Of a stretch of DNA of 33,649 nucleotides, positions 15,254 to 22,848 are shown piece after piece; position 1 is the first letter of the stretch, and each line of letters begins with the position of its first letter. Origin of the DNA: Clostridiales bacterium. GTDB lineage: Bacteria > Bacillota > Clostridia > Oscillospirales > Acutalibacteraceae. Position numbers and translations under genes: made by a program. The notes beneath the pieces are model-generated. The model made no database searches, was not told the origin of the DNA, and saw only the letters and a list, made by a program, of their open reading frames with translations. Where the stretch lies: positions 1 through 33,649 of the forward strand of contig DXYF01000002.1 of NCBI GenBank assembly GCA_019415945.1. Reading direction: 5' to 3'.

Positions 15254-16896
15254 TGCTTACACCCGAACAGCTTGCTCATTGTGCCGACGATATTCTTAAG
15301 CTTTACTCACAGCTTGAAGAAGAAATTGTCCGTGATGTTGCACGGAGAATCAGTAAAACAGGTATTATCACCGAAACAGGTAAGCTACAGCTTACCGCAA
15401 TGCAACAGCTCGGAACGCTTAATTCAGATGTTCTGAAATCGTTATCAAAGTATACTGACAAAACCAAAGAACAGCTTCAAAAGCTGTTTGAGGATGCTTC
15501 TATAACTGCAACAGAGTATGATAATGAAATTTATCGTGCAAACGGTTTGAATGCTAAATCAATAAAAGTTTCCGCTTCTCAAATGCAAATGCTTGAGGCG
15601 GGTTATAAAAAAACCTCAGGAAATATAAGTAACCTTACACGCACAACGGCGGTTACCTCACAAACGAGCTTTATTAATGCTTGCACCCTTGCAGAGATAA
15701 AAGCAGAAAGTGGTGCTTTTTCTCCGCAACAAGCTATAGCAGACGCAATAAGGCAGATTGCAAAAAACGGAGCATATGTGCTATATCCGTCGGGTCATAG
15801 AGATAAGCTTGATGTTGCAATTCGCCGAAATGTTATGACCGGAATTAGTCAGACAACGGGTGAAATATGTCTTGCAAACGCTCGTGAGCTTGGCTGTGAT
15901 TTAATGGAGATTACGGCTCACGCAGGTGCAAGACCCTCACACTCGTATTGGCAGGGTCAAATCGTAAGTTTAAGCGGACGAAAAGGTTATTTATCCCTGT
16001 CCGACATAGGTTACGGTACAGGCGAGGGCTTTAAGGGATGGAATTGTCGCCACGATTGGTTCCCCTACTTCGAAGGCTCAACTCGTATGTACTCGGAAAA
16101 GGATTTAAAAAAGCTTGATGAAAAGAATGTAAAGTTCCCCGACGGCTCAATGCACACGCTCTATGAAGCGGAGCAATATCAGAGAGGTCTTGAAAGAATA
16201 ATTCGTGAAACAAAACGAATTCTTGCTGCACAAGATGAATTTTTTAACAATACATCAAGCAAGCTTATGAAAAAAGCAATAAGAAAAGATTTTGATGATT
16301 TTTCGATAAAATTAAAAAATCAAGAAGCTAAGTTGAATGCATTTTTAGAAAAAACCGATTTACTCCCTGATAAATCACGTACACAAGGTATAAGGTTTAA
16401 CAAAAGCACATCTCAAAAGGCTGTAGGTTCTGCAAACAAATATTATAAAACTTGGAGCAGCGAACATAACATAACCAATATCAAAACACTTGCAGAATAT
16501 TATGATGTGAAGTATAATGATACTAAAAGATATACTCTTTTGAAAAATTATGTTAGTTCTGTTGATAAAGGTATGCTATCTCCATTGACCGGTTTTGATA
16601 AATACGAAGGATATTATAATAAGGTTCAAACTGAGCTGATAGGACTTTCAACAAAAACAGGCATAGAAATTAAATCACAAAGCATACATTTTCTTGAACG
16701 TGTTTTCGGTACAAAAAAAGATCCAAAAACCAAGTATCCAAGAAACGGTGTGGATTTCGAAGACATAAAGGATGCTTTACTAAATGATAGCAACCCAAGA
16801 TATAGCTCAAAGAATAATAGTTTTATTTTTAAGAACAGTAGATGTCAAGTATCAATAAATGCTGAAGGCAACTTGATACAGACAAATCCCAAGTAG
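15253..16896 (+). CDS. Minor capsid protein 2 / MuF-type protein with C-terminal toxin-like nuclease domain
   Basis: A 547-residue protein; ATG overlaps the portal stop by one base. Residues 1 to about 330 match phage minor capsid protein 2, with ITAHAGARPSHSYWQGQ and GFKGWNCRHDWFPYFEG (259-274). After a helical linker (about 330-440) the last 100 residues are unrelated to capsid function: H479 in QSIHFLERVFG, DFEDIKDALLN (501-511), and a final CQVSINAEGNLIQTNPK. This resembles C-terminal BECR-fold (barnase/EndoU/ColicinE5/RelE-like) nucleases found on MuF-type polymorphic toxins of temperate phages. From about 16240 onward base composition becomes clearly more AT-rich, and a small separate gene follows. 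The head part is sure; the toxin reading is inference from pattern. Confidence 0.8.
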   Translation: MLTPEQLAHCADDILKLYSQLEEEIVRDVARRISKTGIITETGKLQLTAMQQLGTLNSDVLKSLSKYTDKTKEQLQKLFEDASITATEYDNEIYRANGLNAKSIKVSASQMQMLEAGYKKTSGNISNLTRTTAVTSQTSFINACTLAEIKAESGAFSPQQAIADAIRQIAKNGAYVLYPSGHRDKLDVAIRRNVMTGISQTTGEICLANARELGCDLMEITAHAGARPSHSYWQGQIVSLSGRKGYLSLSDIGYGTGEGFKGWNCRHDWFPYFEGSTRMYSEKDLKKLDEKNVKFPDGSMHTLYEAEQYQRGLERIIRETKRILAAQDEFFNNTSSKLMKKAIRKDFDDFSIKLKNQEAKLNAFLEKTDLLPDKSRTQGIRFNKSTSQKAVGSANKYYKTWSSEHNITNIKTLAEYYDVKYNDTKRYTLLKNYVSSVDKGMLSPLTGFDKYEGYYNKVQTELIGLSTKTGIEIKSQSIHFLERVFGTKKDPKTKYPRNGVDFEDIKDALLNDSNPRYSSKNNSFIFKNSRCQVSINAEGNLIQTNPK

Positions 16897-16904
16897 GTGG
16901 TAAA

Positions 16905-17150
16905 ATGAAAAAATTAGAATTGACAAAAGAACAATATGAAATTCTAATAAAGCTGAACAACATTAAAAACTTTATTTTAAAGTATTCAGCGGATAGCGAA
17001 TATTGTTTCATAGAGGTAAATAATGTAAGTGCTTTTCAAGATGAAATATATTTTAATATCGTAGAAGAGGGCATGGATCAAAACGGCAAGGTAAATGAAT
17101 ACGGTAGAAAAGTATATGATTTGTATGATGCAATATTAGTACAAATATAG
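16905..17150 (+). CDS. Candidate immunity protein for the capsid-linked toxin domain
   Basis: An 81-residue protein, ATG 8 bases after the previous stop with TAGGTGGTAAA upstream. It is acidic and probably alpha/beta (MKKLELTKEQYEILIKLNNI, FIEVNNVSAFQDEIYFNIVEEGM). No transmembrane segment, no structural phage-protein signature and no known family are recognised. It shares the low GC of the toxin-like C-terminus but not that of the surrounding head genes. A small acidic gene directly after a variable toxin tip is the usual place for immunity. The role is inferred from context only. Confidence 0.6.
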   Translation: MKKLELTKEQYEILIKLNNIKNFILKYSADSEYCFIEVNNVSAFQDEIYFNIVEEGMDQNGKVNEYGRKVYDLYDAILVQI

Positions 17151-17244
17151 TCTGTATTTGCTCTGTATCGCATTTTCTGCTTAAAAGGTAAAGTTACACC
17201 ACAAATTCAATTAAATTTAAATTAAACGAAATTAAAAGGGTTTT

Positions 17245-17270
17245 AAAGGGGTATTTAAAATACTCCTTTT
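17245..17270 (+). terminator. Terminator-like hairpin after the toxin/immunity pair
   Basis: AAAGGGGTA (17245-17253) pairs with TACTCCTTT (17261-17269; one G-T) around TTTAAAA. TTTTACTTTT overlaps and follows the 3' arm. Confidence 0.6.
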
Positions 17271-17303
17271 ACTTTTGCCCGCAATTTCATATTTTTAGTT
17301 TAT

Positions 17304-17328
17304 AAGCTCCCGATTTTCGGGGGCTTTT
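17304..17328 (+). terminator. Strong intrinsic terminator before the capsid genes
   Basis: AAGCTCCCGA (17304-17313) pairs with TCGGGGGCTT (17317-17326; one G-T) around TTT, ending in a TTTT run and AATATTG. It is a good intrinsic terminator in the middle of the late gene cluster. Confidence 0.75.
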
Positions 17329-17450
17329 AATATTGCTCTTGTCGGAGAGCTTAAAACACCGACGCCGCTCGGCGGAGCTTTAAACGCACGGTCTGACAGA
17401 CCTTTAAATGTTAAAACATAATTAAAAATCAAAACACAGGAGGTAAAACT

Positions 17451-17996
17451 ATGGATTTAATGGAAATGCTTAAAGCTATTTTTAACGGCGAAGCACTTAC
17501 ATTTGATCAATTCGCTGAGAAAATTAATCAGTCAGCTGATGTGAAGTTGGGCAACCTTGCAGGAGGTCAGTATGTTGACAAAAACAAATACGATGATATA
17601 TCAAGGCAGCTTGAAACCGCCAATGCTAACCTTGCAGACTATGACCCCGAATGGAAGTCAAAGGTTGAGCAAGCACAGGCTGATGGTGAAAAAAAGCTTA
17701 ATGACTACAAGTTTGAACAGTCAATAGAAAAGGCGATTGTTGAAGCAGGTGCGGCGGATGTTATATCAGTAAAAGCAAATCTTGATATGTCAACAATCTC
17801 GCAGGGCGAGGATGGTACAATCAACGGTCTTGAAGAGCAGCTTACTAAGCTCAAAACAGAAAAGCCGTTTTTGTTTAAATCCGAGAACGCCGGCAATAAC
17901 CCTAAGCTCAATCTCGGTGGACCGACACAGGGTACAAAAAAAACAGCAAAAGGCGGCTCAATAAAAGCTGCCGTACACGATTACTATAATAATTAA
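17451..17996 (+). CDS. Scaffolding protein (phage minor structural protein GP20-like)
   Basis: A 181-residue protein with ATG behind ACAGGAGGTAAAACT. The central part is a charged helical scaffold (ISRQLETANANLADYDPEWKSKVEQAQADGEKK) with the DYDPEWK signature seen in GP20-type scaffolds. The end is Gly/Lys-rich (NLGGPTQGTKKTAKGG). It lies directly before the major capsid gene. It should guide capsid assembly and then leave or be degraded. Confidence 0.88.
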   Translation: MDLMEMLKAIFNGEALTFDQFAEKINQSADVKLGNLAGGQYVDKNKYDDISRQLETANANLADYDPEWKSKVEQAQADGEKKLNDYKFEQSIEKAIVEAGAADVISVKANLDMSTISQGEDGTINGLEEQLTKLKTEKPFLFKSENAGNNPKLNLGGPTQGTKKTAKGGSIKAAVHDYYNN

Positions 17997-18010
17997 GGAG
18001 GAAAAAGACT

Positions 18011-18994
18011 ATGGCTATAACATTAGCAGAAGCAAGCGTTGGAAGAGCCGACAAAGTATCGCAGGAGGTTATTGATACTCTGCGTCGCGGCTCTATGTTT
18101 ATGGACGAGTTAACATTTGATGATGCTGTGTCGCCCGGTACCGGCGGCAGTACAATGACCTACGGCTATTTACAGCTTCAGACACCGTCAACGGCAAGCG
18201 GCAGAGAAATCAACAGCGAGTACACACCGAATGAAGCAAAAAAGATTAAAAAATCAGTCGATCTGAAAATCTTCGGCGGTGCGGCAGAGGTTGACCGTGT
18301 TATTCAAGCGGCTACCGAGAACGAAATCAGCTTCCAGCTTGAGCAGAAAACTATCGCCACAAAGAACCATTTTCAGTACACCTGCATTAACGGTTCGAAA
18401 ACGAATAATACAAAGGATTTTGACGGGTTATCTGCTTTGTTAAAAAACACGAGTACAGAGTACAACGCAGGAGCTGATAAGGTCATACTTGATCTTTCAT
18501 CAAGTACAAATCTTGACAGTAATTATAAGTCAATGATTGATATGCTCAATGAGTTCATCTCAGGTCTTGACGGAAAGCCTGCAATGTTTTTAGGCAACAG
18601 CAAGATTATTGCAAAACTAAAGAGTATTGCATTTAGAGCAGGTTATAATACCAAGTCCGAAGATGCCTTCGGTAAAACTGCACACGGTTATGATGATATC
18701 ATCTTTTACGATATGGGCAATTATTATAACGGCAGTTCTACCGTGCCTTGCGTACCGATTTACGAAACAGGTGAATCATCAAAAGTTACAGGACTTACAG
18801 ACCTCTATGCTGTACAGCTTGGTCTTGATGCGTTTCATGGCGTATCTCTCTCCGGCTCATCTATTATCAAAGCTTATATGCCCGATTTGAATGCTCCCGG
18901 AGCCGTTAAAAAGGCTGAGGTTGAGATGGTTGCCGCTGTTGCTCTTAAAAATACGACTAAGTGCGGTGTTTTCAGAAATATCAAGGTGGTATAA
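18011..18994 (+). CDS. Major capsid protein (HK97 fold, probable)
   Basis: A 327-residue protein with ATG behind AAGGAGGAAAAAGACT. It opens MAITLAEASVGRADKVSQEVID and carries RRGSMFMDELTFDD, the N-arm region of Gram-positive siphovirus capsids. The central KSVDLKIFGGAAEVDRVIQ and the C-terminal KNTTKCGVFRNIKVV fit an HK97-like subunit. Position after the scaffold and the strong ribosome site agree with the most abundant virion protein. Confidence 0.9.
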   Translation: MAITLAEASVGRADKVSQEVIDTLRRGSMFMDELTFDDAVSPGTGGSTMTYGYLQLQTPSTASGREINSEYTPNEAKKIKKSVDLKIFGGAAEVDRVIQAATENEISFQLEQKTIATKNHFQYTCINGSKTNNTKDFDGLSALLKNTSTEYNAGADKVILDLSSSTNLDSNYKSMIDMLNEFISGLDGKPAMFLGNSKIIAKLKSIAFRAGYNTKSEDAFGKTAHGYDDIIFYDMGNYYNGSSTVPCVPIYETGESSKVTGLTDLYAVQLGLDAFHGVSLSGSSIIKAYMPDLNAPGAVKKAEVEMVAAVALKNTTKCGVFRNIKVV

Positions 18995-19356
18995 TGTACG
19001 CTGATTATACATATTACACCGATTCTTGGGCGGGTACTTTGATACCTGCCTCGGAGTTTAATCTTTTTGAAGCAAAAGCCGAGAGGCTGGTTAAATTTGT
19101 GACACAACATCGAATTACTGAGGTTACCGATGAGGTTAAAAACGCAGTTTGTGCCGCTGCTGAAGCTGCATTTGAAATTCGTTCAAGTATTGCGAATATT
19201 CCGCAAGGAGTGAAGTCTGAGAATACGGACGGCTACAGCGTCACTTACAAGGACTATGATGCCGATGAGTTTAAGTACAAGGAACAGAGTGCAATGCTTG
19301 CGGCTATTAAACAGGAACTTAGCGGTACAGGCTTGCTTTATCAGGGGGTGTACTGA
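18994..19356 (+). CDS. Head-tail connector protein (gp6/gp15-like)
   Basis: A 120-residue protein whose ATG overlaps the capsid stop by one base, with CAAGGTGGTATA upstream. The sequence is mostly helical (EFNLFEAKAERLVKFVTQHR, VKNAVCAAAEAAFEI) and ends in a DYDADEFKYKEQSAML segment, as in the small helical-bundle connectors (gp6/gp15 family) placed right after capsid genes. It would dock beneath the portal ring. Confidence 0.75.
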   Translation: MYADYTYYTDSWAGTLIPASEFNLFEAKAERLVKFVTQHRITEVTDEVKNAVCAAAEAAFEIRSSIANIPQGVKSENTDGYSVTYKDYDADEFKYKEQSAMLAAIKQELSGTGLLYQGVY

Positions 19357-19760
19357 TGTTTACAAACCACACTGATATTACACTTTTCTGCAGTAAGCAG
19401 ATTGGCAGAGAAAAAGTATGGAGCAGGCACGAATTGCATGATGTTAACTTTCACGGTACAGATCAACTCCTTGTTGGTGACAAGGAGGTAAAAAGAGCTG
19501 AGGAATACATTGTCCGTGTTCCCGGCTCCGCTCTTGAATATTATGTTGACAACGCTACTTACAAAGCATTGCCTGTTGAGGAAACTTTCAACTGTTTCAC
19601 TTTAAAAAAAGGCGACTATATTGTTAAGAACATTGTTGACTGTGATGTTTCAAGCTCTGCCGAGATACTTAAAAACTTTGATGCCCTTGAAATTTTATCA
19701 GTAACTGAAAATTTTAGTGCATCTCCGTTTTCGCAGCATATAAAGCTGGTGGTTAAATGA
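19356..19760 (+). CDS. Probable head-tail stopper/adaptor protein
   Basis: A 134-residue protein, ATG overlapping the previous stop, AGGGGGTG upstream. It is beta-rich (WSRHELHDVNFHG, EYIVRVPGSALEYYVDNATY, LKKGDYIVKNIVDCDV). The order connector, this protein, minor capsid protein, tail terminator, tail tube is standard, so the stopper position fits. I recall a DUF6751-type family with this pattern but cannot confirm it. Confidence 0.6.
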   Translation: MFTNHTDITLFCSKQIGREKVWSRHELHDVNFHGTDQLLVGDKEVKRAEEYIVRVPGSALEYYVDNATYKALPVEETFNCFTLKKGDYIVKNIVDCDVSSSAEILKNFDALEILSVTENFSASPFSQHIKLVVK

Positions 19761-20113
19761 TTATTAAAACAGTATTTAATACTACCGAAACAATGCTTAA
19801 AGATCGTGGACTTGAACCGTGCGGAAATGTACAAAAAGCTGTTGACAGCGAAGTCCTTCGCCGTTCTGACCCTTATATTCCGTTTAATTCAGGTTTTCTA
19901 AAAAAAAGCGGTATATTAGGCACAAAAATCGGCAGCGGCGTGGTAATTTACAGTGCTGTATATGCTAACAGAAATTATTATCTCAATGCAGGTAAAGGCA
20001 AGCAAGGCACAGCTAAAGGTGGATTGCGTGGTAAGTTCTGGTTTGAGAGAATGAAAGCCGACCACCTGCAGGATATTTTGAAAACAGCAAAAGAAAAATC
20101 CGGAGGGAAATAA
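19757..20113 (+). CDS. Minor capsid protein (Minor_capsid_2-like neck protein)
   Basis: A 118-residue protein with ATG overlapping the previous TGA. It contains VQKAVDSEVLRRSDPYIPFNSGFLKKSG, SAVYANRNYYLNAGK and GKFWFERMKADH, the conserved blocks of the small minor-capsid/neck family of Lactococcus and Clostridium siphoviruses (comparable to HK97 gp10). It probably joins head completion to the tail. Confidence 0.75.
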   Translation: MIIKTVFNTTETMLKDRGLEPCGNVQKAVDSEVLRRSDPYIPFNSGFLKKSGILGTKIGSGVVIYSAVYANRNYYLNAGKGKQGTAKGGLRGKFWFERMKADHLQDILKTAKEKSGGK

Positions 20114-20559
20114 TGACCAAAAGCACCATTATCAAATCATTGTTCAAATGGTTTGCCGATTGCGAGATTCTGAATCCTGATAACGACTTAAATGTTGATT
20201 ATCTTGACGAAGAACCCGAAAATTACTGTATTGAGGTTGTTCCCTGCAATCCCGTTATAAAATCTTATGTTGACGGATCAGCGAAATGTCAATATCTTTT
20301 TGTGTTTGCAGGGCGTGAACATTACAGCTCTGATGAAGTACTCAATATGTCTAATCTTGAGTTTTTTGAAAGACTTGAGGAATGGATTTTAAATCAGAAC
20401 ACAAGCGGAATGCTGCCAGAGCTTCCTGACAACTGCACTCCGCAGTCAGTCAAAGTTTTGTCATCCGGCTATGTTATGGACAATGATACTAAAACGGCAC
20501 GGTATCAGATACAGTGCCGCCTAATTTATACAAAAACAGGAGGTAAATTAAATGGCTGA
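20113..20559 (+). CDS. Tail terminator / minor capsid-type protein
   Basis: A 148-residue protein, ATG overlapping the previous stop, CCGGAGGGAAATA upstream. It has a mixed alpha/beta pattern (DYLDEEPENYCIEVVPCNPVI, CQYLFVFAGREHYSSDEV, FFERLEEWI) seen in tail-terminator proteins encoded just before the tail tube gene. It should cap the tail at the head-proximal end. Assignment is by position and general pattern. Confidence 0.68.
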   Translation: MTKSTIIKSLFKWFADCEILNPDNDLNVDYLDEEPENYCIEVVPCNPVIKSYVDGSAKCQYLFVFAGREHYSSDEVLNMSNLEFFERLEEWILNQNTSGMLPELPDNCTPQSVKVLSSGYVMDNDTKTARYQIQCRLIYTKTGGKLNG

Positions 20560-21052
20560 AGTTATAAGACAAAGAAGAATGCAGGCTAACTACTTGAATT
20601 GCGGAAGTCAGGAGGAAAGTGCCTACGCTTTGCTTGGAGTAGGTGCAAAAACCCTTGACGAAAATCCGTCCGCTCAGACTAAAAGCCGAAAATATGTTTG
20701 TGATAAATCTGCTACAAAATCTATAAGCGGATACGACTGGACAACTGCATTCGATATTGACCAGATTCGTGAGCAGGAAGCTATCAACTTCATTGTGAAT
20801 ATCGGCGAGAAACAGCTTGTCGGTGAAGATGCCGAAACCGATTATGTTATAGTTGACCTCGACCAGAAAGAGGGTTCTGAGGGAACTACATATCACGCCC
20901 GTAAATTCAAGATTGCGATTGAAGTTGCTTCATTTACCAACGACGACGGTGAAATGGGCTGTACAGGCAACTTCCTCGGTAAAGGCGACCCGATTGAAGG
21001 CACGTTCGACACCAAAACAAAAACCTTTACTGCGAAAACGGAGGCTGCATAA
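20552..21052 (+). CDS. Major tail (tube) protein
   Basis: A 166-residue protein with ATG behind ACAGGAGGTAAATTAA. The sequence is beta-rich and ends with a block typical of tube proteins (FKIAIEVASFTNDDGEMGCTG, GDPIEGTFDTKTKTFTA). Its strong ribosome binding site suits an abundant structural protein. No sheath gene flanks it, which indicates a non-contractile tail. Confidence 0.82.
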   Translation: MAEVIRQRRMQANYLNCGSQEESAYALLGVGAKTLDENPSAQTKSRKYVCDKSATKSISGYDWTTAFDIDQIREQEAINFIVNIGEKQLVGEDAETDYVIVDLDQKEGSEGTTYHARKFKIAIEVASFTNDDGEMGCTGNFLGKGDPIEGTFDTKTKTFTAKTEAA

Positions 21053-21054
21053 TT

Positions 21055-21462
21055 ATGATTATCAATAATGTAGAACTTCCTGATATTGACGTTTCGGACG
21101 CACTTGTTATGGAGAATTACGAGGCGGCTCACGATAAGGTTGCCAAAAAGATAAATAATCTTGACGTCAACGGAAAACGCCGCTCCGAACTCATAAGAAT
21201 ACAGTGTGAAGCTGTGTTTGAATTCTTTGAAGATGTTTTCGGCGAAGGTACAGCTAAAAAGGTTTTTGGTGAATCGGTTAATCTTATGACCTGCATTAAC
21301 GCCTATGGAGAGGTTGTAAAGGCTGTAAATGCGGCTGACGAGAGAATGGCAAGACAGATTAAAGGAAATTTTTTAAATCGTCAGCAGCGAAGAAATCAGA
21401 GCAAGGGTAAAAAGAAAAAGCATTACACTAATCGACCTCAGCTCGTTAATAATAACCGATGA
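21055..21462 (+). CDS. Tail assembly chaperone-like protein
   Basis: A 135-residue protein, ATG 2 bases after the tube gene. It is helical (AAHDKVAKKINNLDVNGKRRS, QCEAVFEFFEDVFGEGTAKKVFG) with a basic tail, GKKKKHYTNRPQLVNNN. The two genes between tube and tape measure usually encode the tail chaperones. The next gene overlaps by 4 bases (ATGA); I saw no clear frameshift site producing a fusion. I recall a DUF6673-type family, unconfirmed. Confidence 0.65.
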   Translation: MIINNVELPDIDVSDALVMENYEAAHDKVAKKINNLDVNGKRRSELIRIQCEAVFEFFEDVFGEGTAKKVFGESVNLMTCINAYGEVVKAVNAADERMARQIKGNFLNRQQRRNQSKGKKKKHYTNRPQLVNNNR

Positions 21463-22046
21463 ATATGCTGACAGATTCAGTCCCGGCAAGTCTTAATATT
21501 TCCGGGACTGAATACGAAATCAATACTGACTATCGTGTATGGATAAAATTTGAAATGATTTTATCAGATGAAGCTGAGAAAAGCAAATCAGCTCTTCATG
21601 AGATAAAAAAGCTGATTTTTAAATCAGATATACCGCCTGACTGTGCCAATGAAGAAACGGTAGAGCAAATTTTGTGGTTTTACCGTTGCGGAAAGCCCGA
21701 ACAGAAAGGCGGCAGTTCTTCAAAAAAAATCTTTGATTACAATTATGACGACGGATATATCTGTGCGGCGTTTTTGGAACAGTATCACATTGACCTTAAC
21801 ACAGCAAAAATCCATTGGTGGAAATTTCGTCCTTTTATGTTTTCTCTATCTGAAAACACTGAGTTTGTAAAGATACTTGGTTACCGAGCGATAGAGATTA
21901 ACTCTAAAATGACAGCTGCTCAAAAAGCTTTTTATCAAAAAATGAAAAAGCATTATAAGCTGCCGGTTAATGAGGAAAAACAACAAAAAATTACTGCTAT
22001 CGAAGACGCATTAATTAACGGTCAGCCGATTGACAATTTGGTGTGA
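21459..22046 (+). CDS. Bacteriophage Gp15-like tail assembly protein
   Basis: A 195-residue protein starting ATG in the ATGA overlap. It has the Gp15-family blocks INTDYRVWIKFEMIL, FDYNYDDGYICAAFLEQYHIDL and IHWWKFRPFMFSL. It lies between tube and tape-measure genes and acts as a tail assembly chaperone in siphoviruses of Firmicutes. Its 3' end carries a perfect consensus promoter (22030-22058) that would serve the following lipoprotein. Confidence 0.85.
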   Translation: MNMLTDSVPASLNISGTEYEINTDYRVWIKFEMILSDEAEKSKSALHEIKKLIFKSDIPPDCANEETVEQILWFYRCGKPEQKGGSSSKKIFDYNYDDGYICAAFLEQYHIDLNTAKIHWWKFRPFMFSLSENTEFVKILGYRAIEINSKMTAAQKAFYQKMKKHYKLPVNEEKQQKITAIEDALINGQPIDNLV

Positions 22047-22058
22047 TTTATATATAAT
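22030..22058 (+). promoter_or_regulatory. Perfect consensus sigma-70-type promoter before the lipoprotein gene
   Basis: TTGACA (22030-22035) and TATAAT (22053-22058) are separated by exactly 17 bp. The -35 lies in the last codons of the Gp15-like gene and the start codon of the lipoprotein is 37 bases beyond the -10. A full-consensus, activator-independent promoter inside a late operon is the mark of a gene expressed in the lysogen. Confidence 0.8.
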
Positions 22059-22094
22059 TTTTATATAGTTATATTAATTCACGAGGTGGTACAA

Positions 22095-22646
22095 ATGAAA
22101 AAGGGGTTAACTATTTTAATTATTTTGTTTGTAGTTATTGTGTTGTCTGCCTGTAATACAAAGCAAGATTTCGAGGATTTAAGTTCTTCTGCTGCCTCAT
22201 TGGAAACTATAGTTAAGTCAACTGAAGAATCTGTTGAAGATGAAACTCAGTCTGACACTATTGATATAAATAGTATGACAAATGATGAGTTTGCAAATAA
22301 AATTGCGGCTGATTTTTCTATCAATGATGTAAGTTTTAAGGTTAAGTCTGTTGATGATACAATAGCTTTCCTTGAAACATTTGGATCGGATGACATTGAT
22401 ATTCATATTGGTTTTAGTGATTATGGCAATAACATTTCAATTTCATTTGTGACCGATGGAAGTGAGGATGAATGTTATTATGTGCTTCAACAAGCACTAC
22501 AATCTCAAATATTTAATATTCCGTTTGACGATCAAATTGATATTCTCGCACACTACATGATGGATGAAATTGATTATCAAGGAGAAACGGTTAGGATCAC
22601 GGAAACTATTAAAGACAACATTCGAGTGATTGGAATGCGTTTATAA
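22095..22646 (+). CDS. Phage-encoded lipoprotein (moron, possible superinfection exclusion)
   Basis: A 183-residue protein with ATG at 22095 behind CGAGGTGGTACAA. Residues 1-19 form a lipoprotein signal (KKG, hydrophobic ILIILFVVIVL) with lipobox LSAC, Cys20. An acidic Ser/Glu linker follows (DLSSSAASLETIVKSTEES), then a soluble alpha/beta domain (FANKIAADFSINDVSF, SFVTDGSEDECYYVLQQAL). It is more AT-rich than the flanking tail genes and has its own promoter, so it looks like an inserted moron made in the lysogen. It sits next to the tape measure gene. Lipoproteins such as Ltp of phage TP-J34 block superinfection by targeting the tape measure protein; a similar role is inference. Confidence 0.82.
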   Translation: MKKGLTILIILFVVIVLSACNTKQDFEDLSSSAASLETIVKSTEESVEDETQSDTIDINSMTNDEFANKIAADFSINDVSFKVKSVDDTIAFLETFGSDDIDIHIGFSDYGNNISISFVTDGSEDECYYVLQQALQSQIFNIPFDDQIDILAHYMMDEIDYQGETVRITETIKDNIRVIGMRL

Positions 22647-22795
22647 TGAAAAACAAAATAAAAGTTAAATGTCCTTATTGCGGATACGAAATGCCCATAT
22701 ACTTTGATGAAAAGTCAAAGTGTAAGGGCGTTTTTGTTTACTGTAAAGGGCGAAACTGCAAGAAAAAGTTTGAAATTATTATTAATAATAAATAA
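22646..22795 (+). CDS. 49-residue zinc-ribbon protein (Com-like size)
   Basis: A short gene whose ATG overlaps the lipoprotein stop by one base. It encodes MKNKIKVKCPYCGYEMPIY, then KCKGVFVYC and CKKKFEIIINNK. Two pairs of cysteines (CPYC and CxxxxxC/C) should form one zinc ribbon. It shares the lipoprotein's promoter and translational coupling. Mu encodes a small zinc-finger protein, Com, that activates mom translation. This protein is similar only in size and Cys content and lies in a different place. Such zinc-ribbon ORFs before tape measure genes are frequent in Firmicute phages. Confidence 0.7.
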   Translation: MKNKIKVKCPYCGYEMPIYFDEKSKCKGVFVYCKGRNCKKKFEIIINNK

Positions 22796-22848
22796 GGTCA
22801 AGTAGAGCCATCATGTGCCGATGACCTCTCAGTAAAGGAGTGAGAGAA

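Larger units (their letters stand above)
17151..17450 (+). promoter_or_regulatory. 300-base non-coding leader of the scaffold/capsid genes with several hairpins
   Basis: This gap holds no supported ORF. In order it contains an A/T-rich stretch (17205-17245), a terminator-like hairpin at 17245-17269 and another at 17304-17326. Then come pairings GTCGG (17341-17345) with CCGAC (17359-17363) and CGCCG-CT-CGGCG (17363-17374), and GGTCT-GAC-AGACC (17390-17402) followed by TTTAAAT. The scaffold ribosome site follows. Such a hairpin-rich leader before capsid genes could set high capsid expression or be a site for antitermination. Confidence 0.5.

Noticed and set aside
21055..22046. Programmed frameshift joining the two tail chaperone genes
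   Set aside because: The second gene has its own ATG in an ATGA overlap, and I saw no slippery heptamer with a following stem near 21450.
22795..22827. AGGTCA/TGACCT stem before the tape measure gene as a terminator
   Set aside because: The stem is only 6 bp with a 21-base loop and no T-tract; at most it is a weak leader structure.
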